NCBI GenBank assembly: GCA_018266575.1 | Contig: JAFEAE010000027.1 | Coordinates: forward strand, 1 to 64,000 | Direction of reading: 5' to 3' | DNA: 64,000 bases | Source of the DNA: Bacteroidota bacterium | GTDB taxonomy: Bacteria; Bacteroidota; Bacteroidia; Chitinophagales; Chitinophagaceae | Shown: piece by piece, positions 25,242 through 34,553 of the stretch | Layout of the letters: the number at the start of each line of letters is the position of its first letter | How positions within the stretch are numbered: position 1 is the first letter of the stretch | Notes under the pieces: model-generated | Told to the model about the DNA's origin: nothing | Seen by the model: the letters and a program-made list of their open reading frames with translations, nothing else | Databases searched by the model: none | Translations under genes and position numbers: made by a program

Positions 25242-26721
25242 ATTTGAAAAACAGGTACAGCAAAAAATGGAGGAGCTGCAGTTTACCCCTTCTGATGCTG
25301 TATGGAAAAAAGTGGAGGCCGGACTTGATAAGGAAAAGAAACGGCGCGTACCAATTTTCTGGTTGTTCCTGCTCGGAGGCTTGCTCCTGACAGGCGGCGT
25401 TTATTTTGTTTCCACTTCGGGGGACACTAAAAAAATCATTTCTGCTGAAGAAAAAAGCAGATACAATCAACAAAAGGAAAATAAAAACCATGTGGTCGCT
25501 TCAGGAAATAAAGATCAAATAAAGAGAGAAAAAAATACTGTTAGTACTGAAATTCAATCTAAGGAAAAAAATCTTCCGGTAAAAACGGCCAATGAAAATC
25601 TGCAACAGGCAAATCATACCAGGCAAATAACATCTGTGCGTAAAGAAGATGTTGCTGTCCCTTCTGCATATACTAAAACAAAAAATGAAATTTCTTCATC
25701 GAAAGAAAAAAAACAACCTAATGAAAGACGTGAGGAAAGTGTAAACAATGATAATATTACCAATACACCGGAAAAAAATGAAAACCAATCTCCCCCGGCG
25801 GCCGCTAAAAAGGAGATAAGAAAGGATGTGAACGAACATTCCATTGATGCAACAAATGATACTTCGTCTTCAAAGATCCCGGCAACAGATGTTGCAAATA
25901 AAAAGAATGAAGCTGCTGTAAATAAAAAAGTGACAAAGAGCGATTCAACAGCCGGCAATAAGATTGTCAAATCAAATAAACAAAAAAAGAAGTCTTCTTC
26001 GTGGCAGGTTGGGCTTGCTGCAAATCCCGGAATTTCAAATATATCCCAGGGATTATTTAAGACAGGATATGCAGGTAGCGCTGCAACTCTTAATGCGTAC
26101 GTTCCCTTAACACCTTTGGCATATTATAACAATTCACCGTCAACGATACGTGCCGGTTTTTCTTTTGGTGCCGGAGTTTTTGTACGCAAAAAAATATCTG
26201 ACCGGATAAAAATTTCAGCAGGATTAAATTATCATTATTATTCTACCCATATAACTGTTGGTCAATATGTAGATACTGCAAGATTGATATATACTACTGC
26301 AACGAATGCATCGTACCTGGCTGGTGGATATTACCAGGGAAATAAAAACCTTTCAAGCTATACAAACCATTACCATTTTGCGGAGGTGCCGGTTTTATTG
26401 GGCATTCAGCTCAATAATTCGCGTTCAAAATTACCTGTAATATGGGAAACTGGTTTGTCATTATCATATCTTATAAATACAAATGCCCTTCAGTATGATG
26501 AGTATTCCGGAGTATACTATAAAAATAATTCGTTTTTTAACAGGATGCAGTTATCAGCTTCAACAGGTTTGATGTTTGGTTTTCATGTTAAGAAAAATGT
26601 TATAGAAGTCGGGCCTCAAGTTCAATATGGATTGATGCATTTGCTGAATAAAAATGCAGCAAACCCGGAACACATGTTGTTTGGCGGGATGAAGTTGGTG
26701 TTTGTGAGAAGTGAGAAGTGA
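25228..26721 (+). CDS. Probable anti-sigma/outer-membrane hybrid: cytoplasmic N-terminus, one helix, beta-barrel-like C-terminus
   Basis: This 497-residue protein has a short cytoplasmic region (FTPSDAVWKKVEAGLDKEKKRR), one membrane helix (about 41-62), a charged Lys/Glu/Asn-rich linker (about 70-250) and a C-terminal domain of alternating beta strands (SSWQVGLAANPGISNIS, RAGFSFGAGVFVRKKISDRIKISAGLNYHYYST) like PorT-type barrels. Bacteroidota often pair such a gene with an ECF sigma factor, and the 14-base overlap supports this. How a single protein could span both membranes is unclear; the barrel-like domain may be soluble. The last codons (VRSEK) come from the GTGAGAA tandem repeat. Confidence 0.8.
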   Translation: MQDPKFEKQVQQKMEELQFTPSDAVWKKVEAGLDKEKKRRVPIFWLFLLGGLLLTGGVYFVSTSGDTKKIISAEEKSRYNQQKENKNHVVASGNKDQIKREKNTVSTEIQSKEKNLPVKTANENLQQANHTRQITSVRKEDVAVPSAYTKTKNEISSSKEKKQPNERREESVNNDNITNTPEKNENQSPPAAAKKEIRKDVNEHSIDATNDTSSSKIPATDVANKKNEAAVNKKVTKSDSTAGNKIVKSNKQKKKSSSWQVGLAANPGISNISQGLFKTGYAGSAATLNAYVPLTPLAYYNNSPSTIRAGFSFGAGVFVRKKISDRIKISAGLNYHYYSTHITVGQYVDTARLIYTTATNASYLAGGYYQGNKNLSSYTNHYHFAEVPVLLGIQLNNSRSKLPVIWETGLSLSYLINTNALQYDEYSGVYYKNNSFFNRMQLSASTGLMFGFHVKKNVIEVGPQVQYGLMHLLNKNAANPEHMLFGGMKLVFVRSEK

Positions 26722-26780
26722 GAAGTGAGAAGTGAGAAGTGAGAAGTGAGAAGTGAGAAGTGAGAAGTGAGAAGTGAGAA
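26704..26780. repeat. Perfect tandem repeat of GTGAGAA, 11 copies
   Basis: Eleven exact 7-base units fill 77 bases. The stop codon of the upstream gene lies in the third unit. Because the unit length is not a multiple of three, a change in copy number upstream of the stop could alter the reading frame at the C-terminus. Confidence 0.95.
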
Positions 26781-26867
26781 AAATCAAAAGGTAAGATACG
26801 ATGAATTCTTTATAAAATTTAGAACTTATAATTCATAACTCATACTTCCCTTGCAGATCTTTTACAA

Positions 26868-26912
26868 AAAACTCCAAACGCAGATGCAACGATGATTTCA
26901 GGTTTCAGGTCA
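26868..26912. repeat. Type A dispersed repeat, decayed partial copy
   Basis: GCAGATGCAACGATGATTTCAG resembles the core of the other copies (GCGACGCAACGATG). It lies just before the LVIVD gene. Confidence 0.45.
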
Positions 26913-26931
26913 ACTTCTGAAACTATGTTAT

Positions 26932-28212
26932 ATGAGAAAGTTAATTAAACCTTGTACTGATTTTTGCGGAATAGTTTTTTTGATGTTTTTATTTTCATCT
27001 TGCATGAAAGATAAGATCCGGTACACTTATCGAATAAGCACACCTGTTTATGAAACACTTGCTCAATTCAGGGAAACGGTTAAAACTGTTGCTGCAGCCG
27101 CAATTTCTTCTCCGGGAAAAATCGGCGTTTATGGAAAATATATTTTTATGAGCGAGGCCGGAAAAGGGATCCATGTAATTGATAACAGCGATCCTTCAAA
27201 CCCGAAAAATATTTCTTTTATTAATATTCCGGGCAACCAGGATTTTGCCATCACCGGAAATGTAATGTATGCGGATTGTTATAGTGATCTCGTATCGTTT
27301 GATATTTCAGACCCTTCAAATGCTGTTGCCAAAAATTTCCAAGTCAATGTTTTTCCTTACAATAGTATCTATTATGGAGCAAGTTCAACCGATCCTGATT
27401 TAATCAATGTAGTTATTAGCTGGATATCTCACGATACAACTGTAGATTATACCCCTAACAGCTCAAATGGTTACCCCGTTCTTTATGACGGTTGTGCAAA
27501 TTGTTACACGCTTGCTGCAGTTCCTTCTGCATATGCAGCAAATTCAAGTGCAGCTGCAACTGGCACGAATGGTTCCTTATCACGCTTCACCATCATCAAT
27601 AATTATTTATACACGGTTGATTATTCCAATTTCAATACTTTCAATATCAGTAATAATTTTCAGCCAGCTTCTACAAACCAGGTAATGGTTGATTACCATG
27701 TTGAGACAATTTATCCTTTCAAAGACAAATTATTTGTAGGTACTAATAATGGTGTATACATGTACAATATCGCATCTTCTCCCAATGCCCCTGCATTGCA
27801 AGGCGAGTTTACGCATGTGCGTGGCTGTGACCCCGTGATTGCGGATGGCAATTATGCTTATGTAACTATTAATGATTCCAGCGCCTGCCTTGGATTTAAT
27901 AATGAATTGCAGGTTGTGAATATCCAGGATATGAGCAATTCCTTTTTAGTTCAATCGTATCAGCTAACACATCCGATCGGTTTATCGAAAGATAACCTTA
28001 ATCTTTTTGTTTGCGACGGTAAAGGCGGATTGAGAGTGTTTAATACAACTGATATAAGCAATTTGAACATGATTGCTGATTTACAGGATGCTGAAGTTTA
28101 TGACGTGATAGCCGCAAATGGTTTGGCGATTGTGCTTGGTAAAAACGGATTGTATGAATACGATTATACTGATATTAACAATATTCATTTAATAAGCAAA
28201 CTGATAAACTAA
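26932..28212 (+). CDS. LVIVD-repeat lipoprotein
   Basis: This 426-residue protein has a lipoprotein signal (FLFSSC, Cys24) and LVIVD-type propeller repeats: GIHVIDNSDPSNPKNISFI, LVSFDISDPSNAVAK, GVYMYNIASSPNAPALQGEF, ELQVVNIQDMSNSFLVQSY, GLRVFNTTDISNLNMIADL. Such repeats form a beta-propeller at the cell surface; the ligand is unknown. The next gene starts five bases after its stop and encodes a secreted barrel-like protein, so they are one operon, and they may act together in the envelope. Confidence 0.88.
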   Translation: MRKLIKPCTDFCGIVFLMFLFSSCMKDKIRYTYRISTPVYETLAQFRETVKTVAAAAISSPGKIGVYGKYIFMSEAGKGIHVIDNSDPSNPKNISFINIPGNQDFAITGNVMYADCYSDLVSFDISDPSNAVAKNFQVNVFPYNSIYYGASSTDPDLINVVISWISHDTTVDYTPNSSNGYPVLYDGCANCYTLAAVPSAYAANSSAAATGTNGSLSRFTIINNYLYTVDYSNFNTFNISNNFQPASTNQVMVDYHVETIYPFKDKLFVGTNNGVYMYNIASSPNAPALQGEFTHVRGCDPVIADGNYAYVTINDSSACLGFNNELQVVNIQDMSNSFLVQSYQLTHPIGLSKDNLNLFVCDGKGGLRVFNTTDISNLNMIADLQDAEVYDVIAANGLAIVLGKNGLYEYDYTDINNIHLISKLIN

Positions 28213-28217
28213 TTCTT

Positions 28218-28811
28218 ATGAAGTTTTTTAAACGTGCACTGATTGTTTCGATAATAATAAGTTGTACAATCAATGGTTTTGCACAAAAAAATAAAAACTC
28301 AATCAGAAATTTTTCTTCTGTTAATAATGTTGGATTGATGGAGGGGCAGGCTGGTTCAGCTTTTCAATTACAAACAATAAATGGAATAAAATATAAATCA
28401 TGGTTTGGTGGGATTGGGGTTGGACTGGATTTTTACAGGATAAGATCTATTCCATTATTTGCAGATGTTAGAAAAGAATTTGGGAAAACTGCTGATAAAT
28501 TATTTGTGTTTGCCGATGCAGGAATAAATTTTACTTGGAGAACAGATAAAGAAACGAAACAGTTTAACACAAACGACAAATTAAAAAATGGCTTTTATTC
28601 GGAAGCAGGGGCCGGTTACAAGTTCCGGTTAAGCAAAACGAATAACCTGTTGTTTAGCGTGGCATACAGCTATAAAACAAATACGGAAACCGGTAGGAAT
28701 AACTTTGTCGTCCCTAATCCGTGGTATTTTACCGGGGCTTTGCTGCCTGATGAGGAAAAAATAAGTTATCATTTAAACCGGGTTGTTATAAAGGCCGGAT
28801 TTGAATTTTAA
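28218..28811 (+). CDS. Secreted beta-rich protein, first of a tandem paralog pair
   Basis: This 197-residue protein has a signal peptide ending NGFAQ and a beta-rich body with FQLQTINGIKYKSWFGGIGVGL, RSIPLFADVRKEFGK, LFVFADAGINFTW, YSEAGAGYKFRLSK and a C-terminal Phe (KAGFEF). That is a typical small outer-membrane barrel pattern with a terminal aromatic. I do not recognise the family. It is 5 bases downstream of the LVIVD lipoprotein and shares its core with the next gene. Confidence 0.8.
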   Translation: MKFFKRALIVSIIISCTINGFAQKNKNSIRNFSSVNNVGLMEGQAGSAFQLQTINGIKYKSWFGGIGVGLDFYRIRSIPLFADVRKEFGKTADKLFVFADAGINFTWRTDKETKQFNTNDKLKNGFYSEAGAGYKFRLSKTNNLLFSVAYSYKTNTETGRNNFVVPNPWYFTGALLPDEEKISYHLNRVVIKAGFEF

Positions 28812-28877
28812 AAATAAAGTACAGCGTGAAATTTATTTTTATGTCATTTCGTAATCAATCAAAGATTTTATCCGTAA

Positions 28878-29459
28878 ATGAGAAATAAAATACTTTTTCT
28901 TTTCATTCTGTTTGCAAGCTTTTATGAAAAAGGTTTTTCACAGGCAAAAAACGAAAGCGCTCAATATCATTTTCATTCCATTGAAAATATCGGGTTGCTT
29001 TTGGGCGAAAAATGTTCTGCATTTCAATTGCAAACAATAAATGGTGTGAAATATAAATCGTGGTTCGGTGGAATAGGGGTTGGGTTAGATTATTATTGCT
29101 ACTGTACAATCCCTTTGTTTGCAGAAATCAGAAAAGAATTTTTAAAATCTGCCAATAAAATATTTGTTTATGCAGATGCCGGAACAAATATTTATTGGCA
29201 AAGAGGTAATGATGCAAAACACTTCCCTATACATGATAAATTTAAAAATGGTTTTTATGGTGAAATCGGCGCTGGGTATAAATTTATATTAAGCAGAAAA
29301 TCTGCATTACAATTTAGTATTGGATATAGTTATAAAAAATTAACCGAGCAAGGAACTTATTTATTCATCGATACTGGTTTTGGCCCAAGTACAAACGATG
29401 TTGAAAAAATAAATTATAATTTTAATCGCCTGGTGCTAAAAACTGGTGTAACATTTTAA
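28878..29459 (+). CDS. Secreted beta-rich protein, second of a tandem paralog pair
   Basis: This 193-residue protein aligns along its length with the preceding gene: CSAFQLQTINGVKYKSWFGG, GIGVGLDYY, IPLFAEIRKEF, IFVYADAG, KNGFYGEIGAGYKF, ending KTGVTF. It has a signal peptide ending GFSQ and probably forms a small outer-membrane barrel. The pair clearly arose by duplication. Its 3' end overlaps the convergent queG stop by four bases. Confidence 0.8.
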   Translation: MRNKILFLFILFASFYEKGFSQAKNESAQYHFHSIENIGLLLGEKCSAFQLQTINGVKYKSWFGGIGVGLDYYCYCTIPLFAEIRKEFLKSANKIFVYADAGTNIYWQRGNDAKHFPIHDKFKNGFYGEIGAGYKFILSRKSALQFSIGYSYKKLTEQGTYLFIDTGFGPSTNDVEKINYNFNRLVLKTGVTF

Positions 29460-30385
29460 TCTGTAGTAATAAACTTCAGGTTGCGTTTTATTCCATTAAA
29501 CTTTGCCCTCTTAACAGGAGAGTTTTGAAATATTTTTTTGAAGCTCTCCTCTGTTAATTCTTCCCATTGTTGCGTTGTAAAATTTAAAATTTCAGGCAGG
29601 GGCGTAAATGATAGTTCTGTTGTTGGTTTTGAAAAACGGTTCCAAGGGCAAACATCCTGGCAAATATCACAACCAAACATCCAGTCATTGAATTTGCCTT
29701 TCATTGTTTCAGGTATCAATGCATCTTTCAGTTCAATAGTAAAGTAAGAAATGCATTTACTTCCGTCAATAATTTTATCTTCAAGAATTGCATCTGTCGG
29801 GCATGCATCCACGCACTTCGTGCAGGTGCCGCAAAAATCTTTTGCAAAAGGGTCGTCATATTCCAGTTCAACATCTACAATTAATGTAGCAATAAAAAAA
29901 AATGAGCCTGCATTTTTTGTAAGCAAATTGCCATTCTTTCCGATCCATCCCAACCCGCTTTTCACAGCCCAGCTTCTTTCCAATACCGGAGCGCTGTCTA
30001 CAAAACCACGGCCATGTATATCACCGATCTTCAAACTTATTGCCCTTATCAGCTCGTTCAACTTTTTTCTGATCACATCATGGTAATCTTTTCCATAAGC
30101 ATACTTTGAGATTTTCGGGGCATTGTTATTTTGATTGTCAGCAGGATAATAATTCAACATAAGGGTAATCACTGATTTAGCCCCGGGCACAAGTTTTGTC
30201 GGGTCTACACGCAGGTCGAAATAATTTTCCATGTATTTCATAGTACCATGCATGCCTTTCAACAGCCATTTTTCAAGCCGGTGTGCATCTTCAGCGAGCG
30301 GTGCAGCACGTGCAATACCGCAATATGAAAAGCCGGCTTCCTTTGCGGATTGTTTAAATACATTTGATTTTTTATGCAGGTTCAT
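29456..30385 (-). CDS. queG: Epoxyqueuosine reductase
   Basis: This 309-residue cytoplasmic cobalamin-dependent iron-sulfur enzyme carries out the last step of queuosine synthesis in tRNA. Two 4Fe-4S motifs are visible: CGTCTKCVDACPTDAI and CDICQDVCPWNRF. The N-terminal region (GFSYCGIARAAPLAEDAHRL, GMHGTMKYM) and SWAVKSGLGWIGKNGNLLT also match the family. The length lacks the C-terminal HEAT-like extension of longer versions, as is common in Bacteroidota. It is transcribed alone and converges on the paralog pair. Confidence 0.95.
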   Translation of the reverse strand: MNLHKKSNVFKQSAKEAGFSYCGIARAAPLAEDAHRLEKWLLKGMHGTMKYMENYFDLRVDPTKLVPGAKSVITLMLNYYPADNQNNNAPKISKYAYGKDYHDVIRKKLNELIRAISLKIGDIHGRGFVDSAPVLERSWAVKSGLGWIGKNGNLLTKNAGSFFFIATLIVDVELEYDDPFAKDFCGTCTKCVDACPTDAILEDKIIDGSKCISYFTIELKDALIPETMKGKFNDWMFGCDICQDVCPWNRFSKPTTELSFTPLPEILNFTTQQWEELTEESFKKIFQNSPVKRAKFNGIKRNLKFITTD

Positions 30386-30412
30386 ACAATAAAAAATTTA
30401 CCAGAGGCGCTA

Positions 30413-30442
30413 TTGATGGTTCAAACATTTTTTTTACTTTAG
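30413..30442 (+). promoter_or_regulatory. Candidate promoter of the DUF3857 gene array
   Basis: TTG at 30413-30415, then a 19-base spacer and TACTTTAG at 30435-30442, fits the Bacteroidota -33 TTG / -7 TAnnTTTG pattern with one mismatch. It lies 28 bases before the ATG of the first gene. Confidence 0.4.
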
Positions 30443-30470
30443 TTGCATAACCCCTAATCTCTATTACAAC

Positions 30471-32495
30471 ATGAAACCTTTAAAATTCCTATGTGTGCTG
30501 TTATGCGGCATGACTTCGGTTTATAATTCACCAGCGCAGGACAAATTAAATATTAAATTCGGAAAAATTACTCCTCAGGATTTTGATCTTTCAAAATACC
30601 ACTTCGATTCTTCAGCATCTGCGGTCATAATTGCAGATATGGGCAATTCTGCATTTGAAGGGAACAATAAAGGCGGATTTTCCCTTGTTTTCACACATTA
30701 CCGTAGAGCGAAAATCATTAATAAAAACGGGATCGATATTGCCACCGTTGAAATACCTCTTTACAAAAGTGGCAACAACGAAGAAAAATTGCAAAACCTA
30801 AAAGCTGTTACCTACAACGTAGAAAATGGAAAAGTGGTGGAAACAAAGCTAGATGACAAATCTGTTTTTACAGATAAAGCCTCAAAAAATTATATAATCA
30901 AAAAATTTACTTTCCCTGCAGTAAAAGAGGGATCTGTTATTGAATATTCTTACACCCAGTCATCGGATTTCTTTTTTAATCTGCAGCCCTGGGAATTTCA
31001 GGGGGGGTATCCGAGATTATGGAGCGAATACGAAGTAACCATTCCAGAATGGTTCCGTTATGTTATACTTACACAGGGGTACCAGCGGTTTGCCATTCAT
31101 ACCAACAACTCAATAGCTGTACATTACCAGGTTAACGTTGCAGGTGTTACTGAAAGAAATGATATGGTAACATTAGATGGTAATGCTACAGACTCCCGTT
31201 TCGTAATGAAAGATGTACCACCACTGAAGGAAGAAAATTTTACCACAACATTAGCAAACCATATTGCTAAAATTGAATTTCAACTTTCAAGTATTCAATT
31301 CCCCAACAGTGTTGCCCACGAATATATGAGTAACTGGCCCAAGGTAAATGAGCAGATGATGGAAGATGAAAAATTCGGGGCAGACTTACAAAAAAATAAT
31401 GGATGGTTGAGCGATGATCTGAAAAATATCACGAATGGTGCTTCAACAAAAGTTGGTAAAGCAGAAAAAATATTTAATTATGTCCGTGATAATTTTACTT
31501 GTACAGACCATGGCAGGGTATATATGGATAATAATTTGAAAACGATATTTAAAAATAAAAGCGGGAGCGAAGCCGAAATCAATTTACTGCTTGTTGCTAT
31601 GCTTAACCATGAAGATATTCCATCAAACCCGCTGATATTAAGCACAAGGCATCACGGAAAGACAAATGAAATTTACCCGTTAATGGACAGGTATAACTAT
31701 GTTATTTGCGATGCAACCATAGATGGGACAAGTTATTTTTTAGACGCAAGTGAACCCAGGCTTGGCTTTGGGCATTTACCTGAATATTGTTATAACGGCC
31801 ACTCGCGTGTTATCAGCAAAGAGTTGCAGGTACCTGTCTATCTGGAGGCGGACTCATTGAAAGAGCAAAAAATGACATCTGTTTTTATTGTTAATGATGA
31901 AAAGAAAGACGGGATGGTTGATGGAAGTTTTCAATCGCAATTGGGGTACTTTGAATCTTATGACCTAAGGGAAAAAATAAGCAAGAAAACTGAAAAAGAT
32001 TTTTTCAAAGAGATAAAAATTCCTAATAGCCAGGATGTGGATATAGAAAACGGTAATATCGATTCATTAAAGCAACCAGATTTTCCCGCAACATTACACT
32101 ACGATTTCGCTTTTAAAAATGCATTTAACGACGATATTGTTTATTTCAACCCGATGCTTACCGAGGGGTATAAAGAAAATCCGTTTAAAGCAGCCGAGCG
32201 GTTTTACCCTGTAGAAATGCCTTTTACATCCGATGAAACATACATTTTGAACATGGAAATACCGAAAGGTTATACCGTTGATGAATTGCCAAAATCAACA
32301 AAGGTTTCGTTTAATGAAACAGATGGTTTCTTCGAGTACCTGATTTTGAAAGACGATAATAACATACAATTGCGCTCACATATCAAATTAAACAGGGCAA
32401 ATTTTTCTGCTGATGATTACAGTTCACTCCGCGACTTTTTTGGTTTTGTTGTAAAGAAACAAAGCGAACAAATTGTATTCAAAAAGAAAAAATAA
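30471..32495 (+). CDS. DUF3857/transglutaminase-like secreted protein 1, catalytic residues lost
   Basis: This 674-residue protein has a signal peptide (about 1-22), an N-terminal DUF3857 domain (ATVEIPLYKSGNNEEKLQNLKAVTYN, FTFPAVKEGSVIEYSYTQSS), a transglutaminase-like middle domain and a C-terminal DUF3858-like domain (YPVEMPFTSDETYILNMEIP). Where active relatives have GDC, this one has GSE (Glu367 in place of Cys), and the histidine motif FDHVI reads YNYVI. It therefore cannot be a normal Cys-His transglutaminase or protease. It is first of four tandem relatives separated by 4-5 bases, surely one operon. Its role is unknown; a binding or scaffold role in the periplasm is likely. Confidence 0.88.
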   Translation: MKPLKFLCVLLCGMTSVYNSPAQDKLNIKFGKITPQDFDLSKYHFDSSASAVIIADMGNSAFEGNNKGGFSLVFTHYRRAKIINKNGIDIATVEIPLYKSGNNEEKLQNLKAVTYNVENGKVVETKLDDKSVFTDKASKNYIIKKFTFPAVKEGSVIEYSYTQSSDFFFNLQPWEFQGGYPRLWSEYEVTIPEWFRYVILTQGYQRFAIHTNNSIAVHYQVNVAGVTERNDMVTLDGNATDSRFVMKDVPPLKEENFTTTLANHIAKIEFQLSSIQFPNSVAHEYMSNWPKVNEQMMEDEKFGADLQKNNGWLSDDLKNITNGASTKVGKAEKIFNYVRDNFTCTDHGRVYMDNNLKTIFKNKSGSEAEINLLLVAMLNHEDIPSNPLILSTRHHGKTNEIYPLMDRYNYVICDATIDGTSYFLDASEPRLGFGHLPEYCYNGHSRVISKELQVPVYLEADSLKEQKMTSVFIVNDEKKDGMVDGSFQSQLGYFESYDLREKISKKTEKDFFKEIKIPNSQDVDIENGNIDSLKQPDFPATLHYDFAFKNAFNDDIVYFNPMLTEGYKENPFKAAERFYPVEMPFTSDETYILNMEIPKGYTVDELPKSTKVSFNETDGFFEYLILKDDNNIQLRSHIKLNRANFSADDYSSLRDFFGFVVKKQSEQIVFKKKK

Positions 32496-32499
32496 TCTT

Positions 32500-34548
32500 T
32501 TGAAAGAAAAAAGGCCTTTGTTGCGTTTGCTTGCGATAGTATTAAAAACAAGCCAATATTTTTTTGTTATTTGTTTTTGTTTTATTGGCGTTTCTTCTTT
32601 TTGCCAGGATAAAACAGGAGTGAATTTTAAAAAGGTAATGGTATCCGATTTTAATATTCCTTTTTCATCCATTATAGATTCAAATACGAAAGCTGTAGTG
32701 CTCGCAAATATTGGTAACTCTGATTTTGAAGGAAGTTCCAAAGGCACGTTTGTTTTGGCATATAATGAATTTAAAAGAGTGTTGCTTCTTAAAAAAAGTG
32801 CATTTGGCGAAGCAACAATTGAAATACCAATTTATACCGGTAAGGACGAATTTGCCGAGGTATTTGAAAATTTTGAAGCTTCAACATATAACCTGGAAAA
32901 TGGAGTTGTTATTGAAACCAGGTTTGACAAAAATACGCTCTTCAAAGAAAAATATAATAAGAACTATACCATTATAAAATTCACATTTCCGCAAATAAAG
33001 GAAGGAAGCATCATCGAGTACAGGTATAGAATTAAATCAACTTTTAACAGGGACGATATCCGTTCGTGGGATTTTCAAGGAAAGTATCCCATTTTGTGGA
33101 GTGAATATAAAGTAACGATTCCTCCTGTTTATAATTATAAAATACTCAAGCAAGGAGACTTTGCTTATAATATAGATAGTGTCGGTAAAATGAAAAGGAA
33201 TTATACAGTACTCGAAACGAGTGGGCTTGCAAAGGATGTAGGATTAATATATAATATAACCGGCGACGCTGTTGTTGAAAAATGGGTCATAAAAAATATA
33301 CCTGGTTTTAAAACCGAAGAGTATATTTTTTCTCCGGATAATTATATTCCTAAAATCAGCTTTCAGCTGTATGAAATTCATGGTAGCAAGGATACAATTA
33401 AGATAGAAAAAAACTGGGATTCAACTTCGGCAATCTTGTTAAGAGATCCTGATTTCGGAAAATCATTTATTGAAGAAAAGCCATGGTTGCAAGATGATAT
33501 GCACAAGCTTTTATCCGATAGCAATGAATTTGCAAAAGCAAAAAAAATATTTGAATTTATCCGTGATAATTTTCTTTGTACAGATAGTAATGCGTTATAT
33601 CTTTCTGCTCCGCTGAAAAGCATTTATGAAGAAAGAAAAGGAACTGTTGCCGACCTGAATATTTTATTAACAGCCTTATTAATTAACCAGGGATACGACG
33701 CACATCCTGTATTGCTAAGCACGCGTGAACATGGAAAAACAGTAGAGGGGCATGCAATACTTGATCAGTATAATTATGTAGTCTCAGAAATGAATCTTAA
33801 TGGAATAACCTATTTGCTTGATGCATCAGTTAAAAAAATGGGTTTTGGCAAACTACCGGAGAAATGTTATAACGGTTCAGCATGGGTAATTGATAAAAAT
33901 GCCAAGCAGGTTAAATTGAGTGCAGATTCAATAACAGAAAGCAAAACGTCGATGATAACACTTGAAAATGACAGGGACGGTGAGATGAAAGGATCCTCTT
34001 CTGCAGATATGGGCTATTATGAATCGTTAAGCTTACGAAACAAATTCACAAAAAACGAAATGAAAAAAGAAATATGGAAATCATATTCTTCGGATATGGA
34101 GATCTATAATGAGGCTATAGAAAACATCTCAAATTATGAAGAGCCTGTTTCTGCTTCGTGTGACTTAAAATTAAAATTCAGCGATGCTATAATTTATTTT
34201 GATCCGTTATTTGGGCAAGGTATGAAAAGAAACCCTTTTGCTGCAGACAAACGATTGTATCCTGTAGAAATGCCGTACAAAACAGATGATACATACGTTT
34301 TAAATATGGAAATACCATCGGGTTATAGTATTGATGAAATGCCAAAGCCAGGTCGTATAAAATTAAATGAAAACGATGGACTATTTGAATACCTTATTGC
34401 GGTTGAAAATGGTAAAATACAATTGAGGAGCAGGTTGCATTTGAATAAAACATTTTTTGCACCGGAAGAATATAATTCATTGCGTGATTTCTTTGCTTAT
34501 GTTGTAAAGAAACAAAGCGAACAAATCGTATTCAAAAAGAAAAAATAA
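32500..34548 (+). CDS. DUF3857/transglutaminase-like secreted protein 2, catalytic residues lost
   Basis: This protein of about 682 residues has the same order of domains as gene 1: signal peptide ending SSFCQ, DUF3857 region (ATIEIPIYTGKDEF, FTFPQIKEGSIIEYRYR), transglutaminase-like core and YPVEMPYKTDDTYVLNMEIP near the end. The catalytic Cys position is Val (RKGTVADLNIL) and the His motif is YNYVV. No ATG lies before the signal peptide. TTG at 32500 sits exactly where gene 3 has its ATG after an almost identical upstream stretch, so I take it as the start, four bases after the gene 1 stop. An in-frame TTG at 32473 inside gene 1 is less likely. Confidence 0.85.
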   Translation: MKEKRPLLRLLAIVLKTSQYFFVICFCFIGVSSFCQDKTGVNFKKVMVSDFNIPFSSIIDSNTKAVVLANIGNSDFEGSSKGTFVLAYNEFKRVLLLKKSAFGEATIEIPIYTGKDEFAEVFENFEASTYNLENGVVIETRFDKNTLFKEKYNKNYTIIKFTFPQIKEGSIIEYRYRIKSTFNRDDIRSWDFQGKYPILWSEYKVTIPPVYNYKILKQGDFAYNIDSVGKMKRNYTVLETSGLAKDVGLIYNITGDAVVEKWVIKNIPGFKTEEYIFSPDNYIPKISFQLYEIHGSKDTIKIEKNWDSTSAILLRDPDFGKSFIEEKPWLQDDMHKLLSDSNEFAKAKKIFEFIRDNFLCTDSNALYLSAPLKSIYEERKGTVADLNILLTALLINQGYDAHPVLLSTREHGKTVEGHAILDQYNYVVSEMNLNGITYLLDASVKKMGFGKLPEKCYNGSAWVIDKNAKQVKLSADSITESKTSMITLENDRDGEMKGSSSADMGYYESLSLRNKFTKNEMKKEIWKSYSSDMEIYNEAIENISNYEEPVSASCDLKLKFSDAIIYFDPLFGQGMKRNPFAADKRLYPVEMPYKTDDTYVLNMEIPSGYSIDEMPKPGRIKLNENDGLFEYLIAVENGKIQLRSRLHLNKTFFAPEEYNSLRDFFAYVVKKQSEQIVFKKKK

Positions 34549-34553
34549 ATCTT

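Noticed and set aside
26704..26780. CRISPR-like repeated array
   Set aside because: The units are 7 bases, exact and without spacers, so it is a simple tandem repeat.
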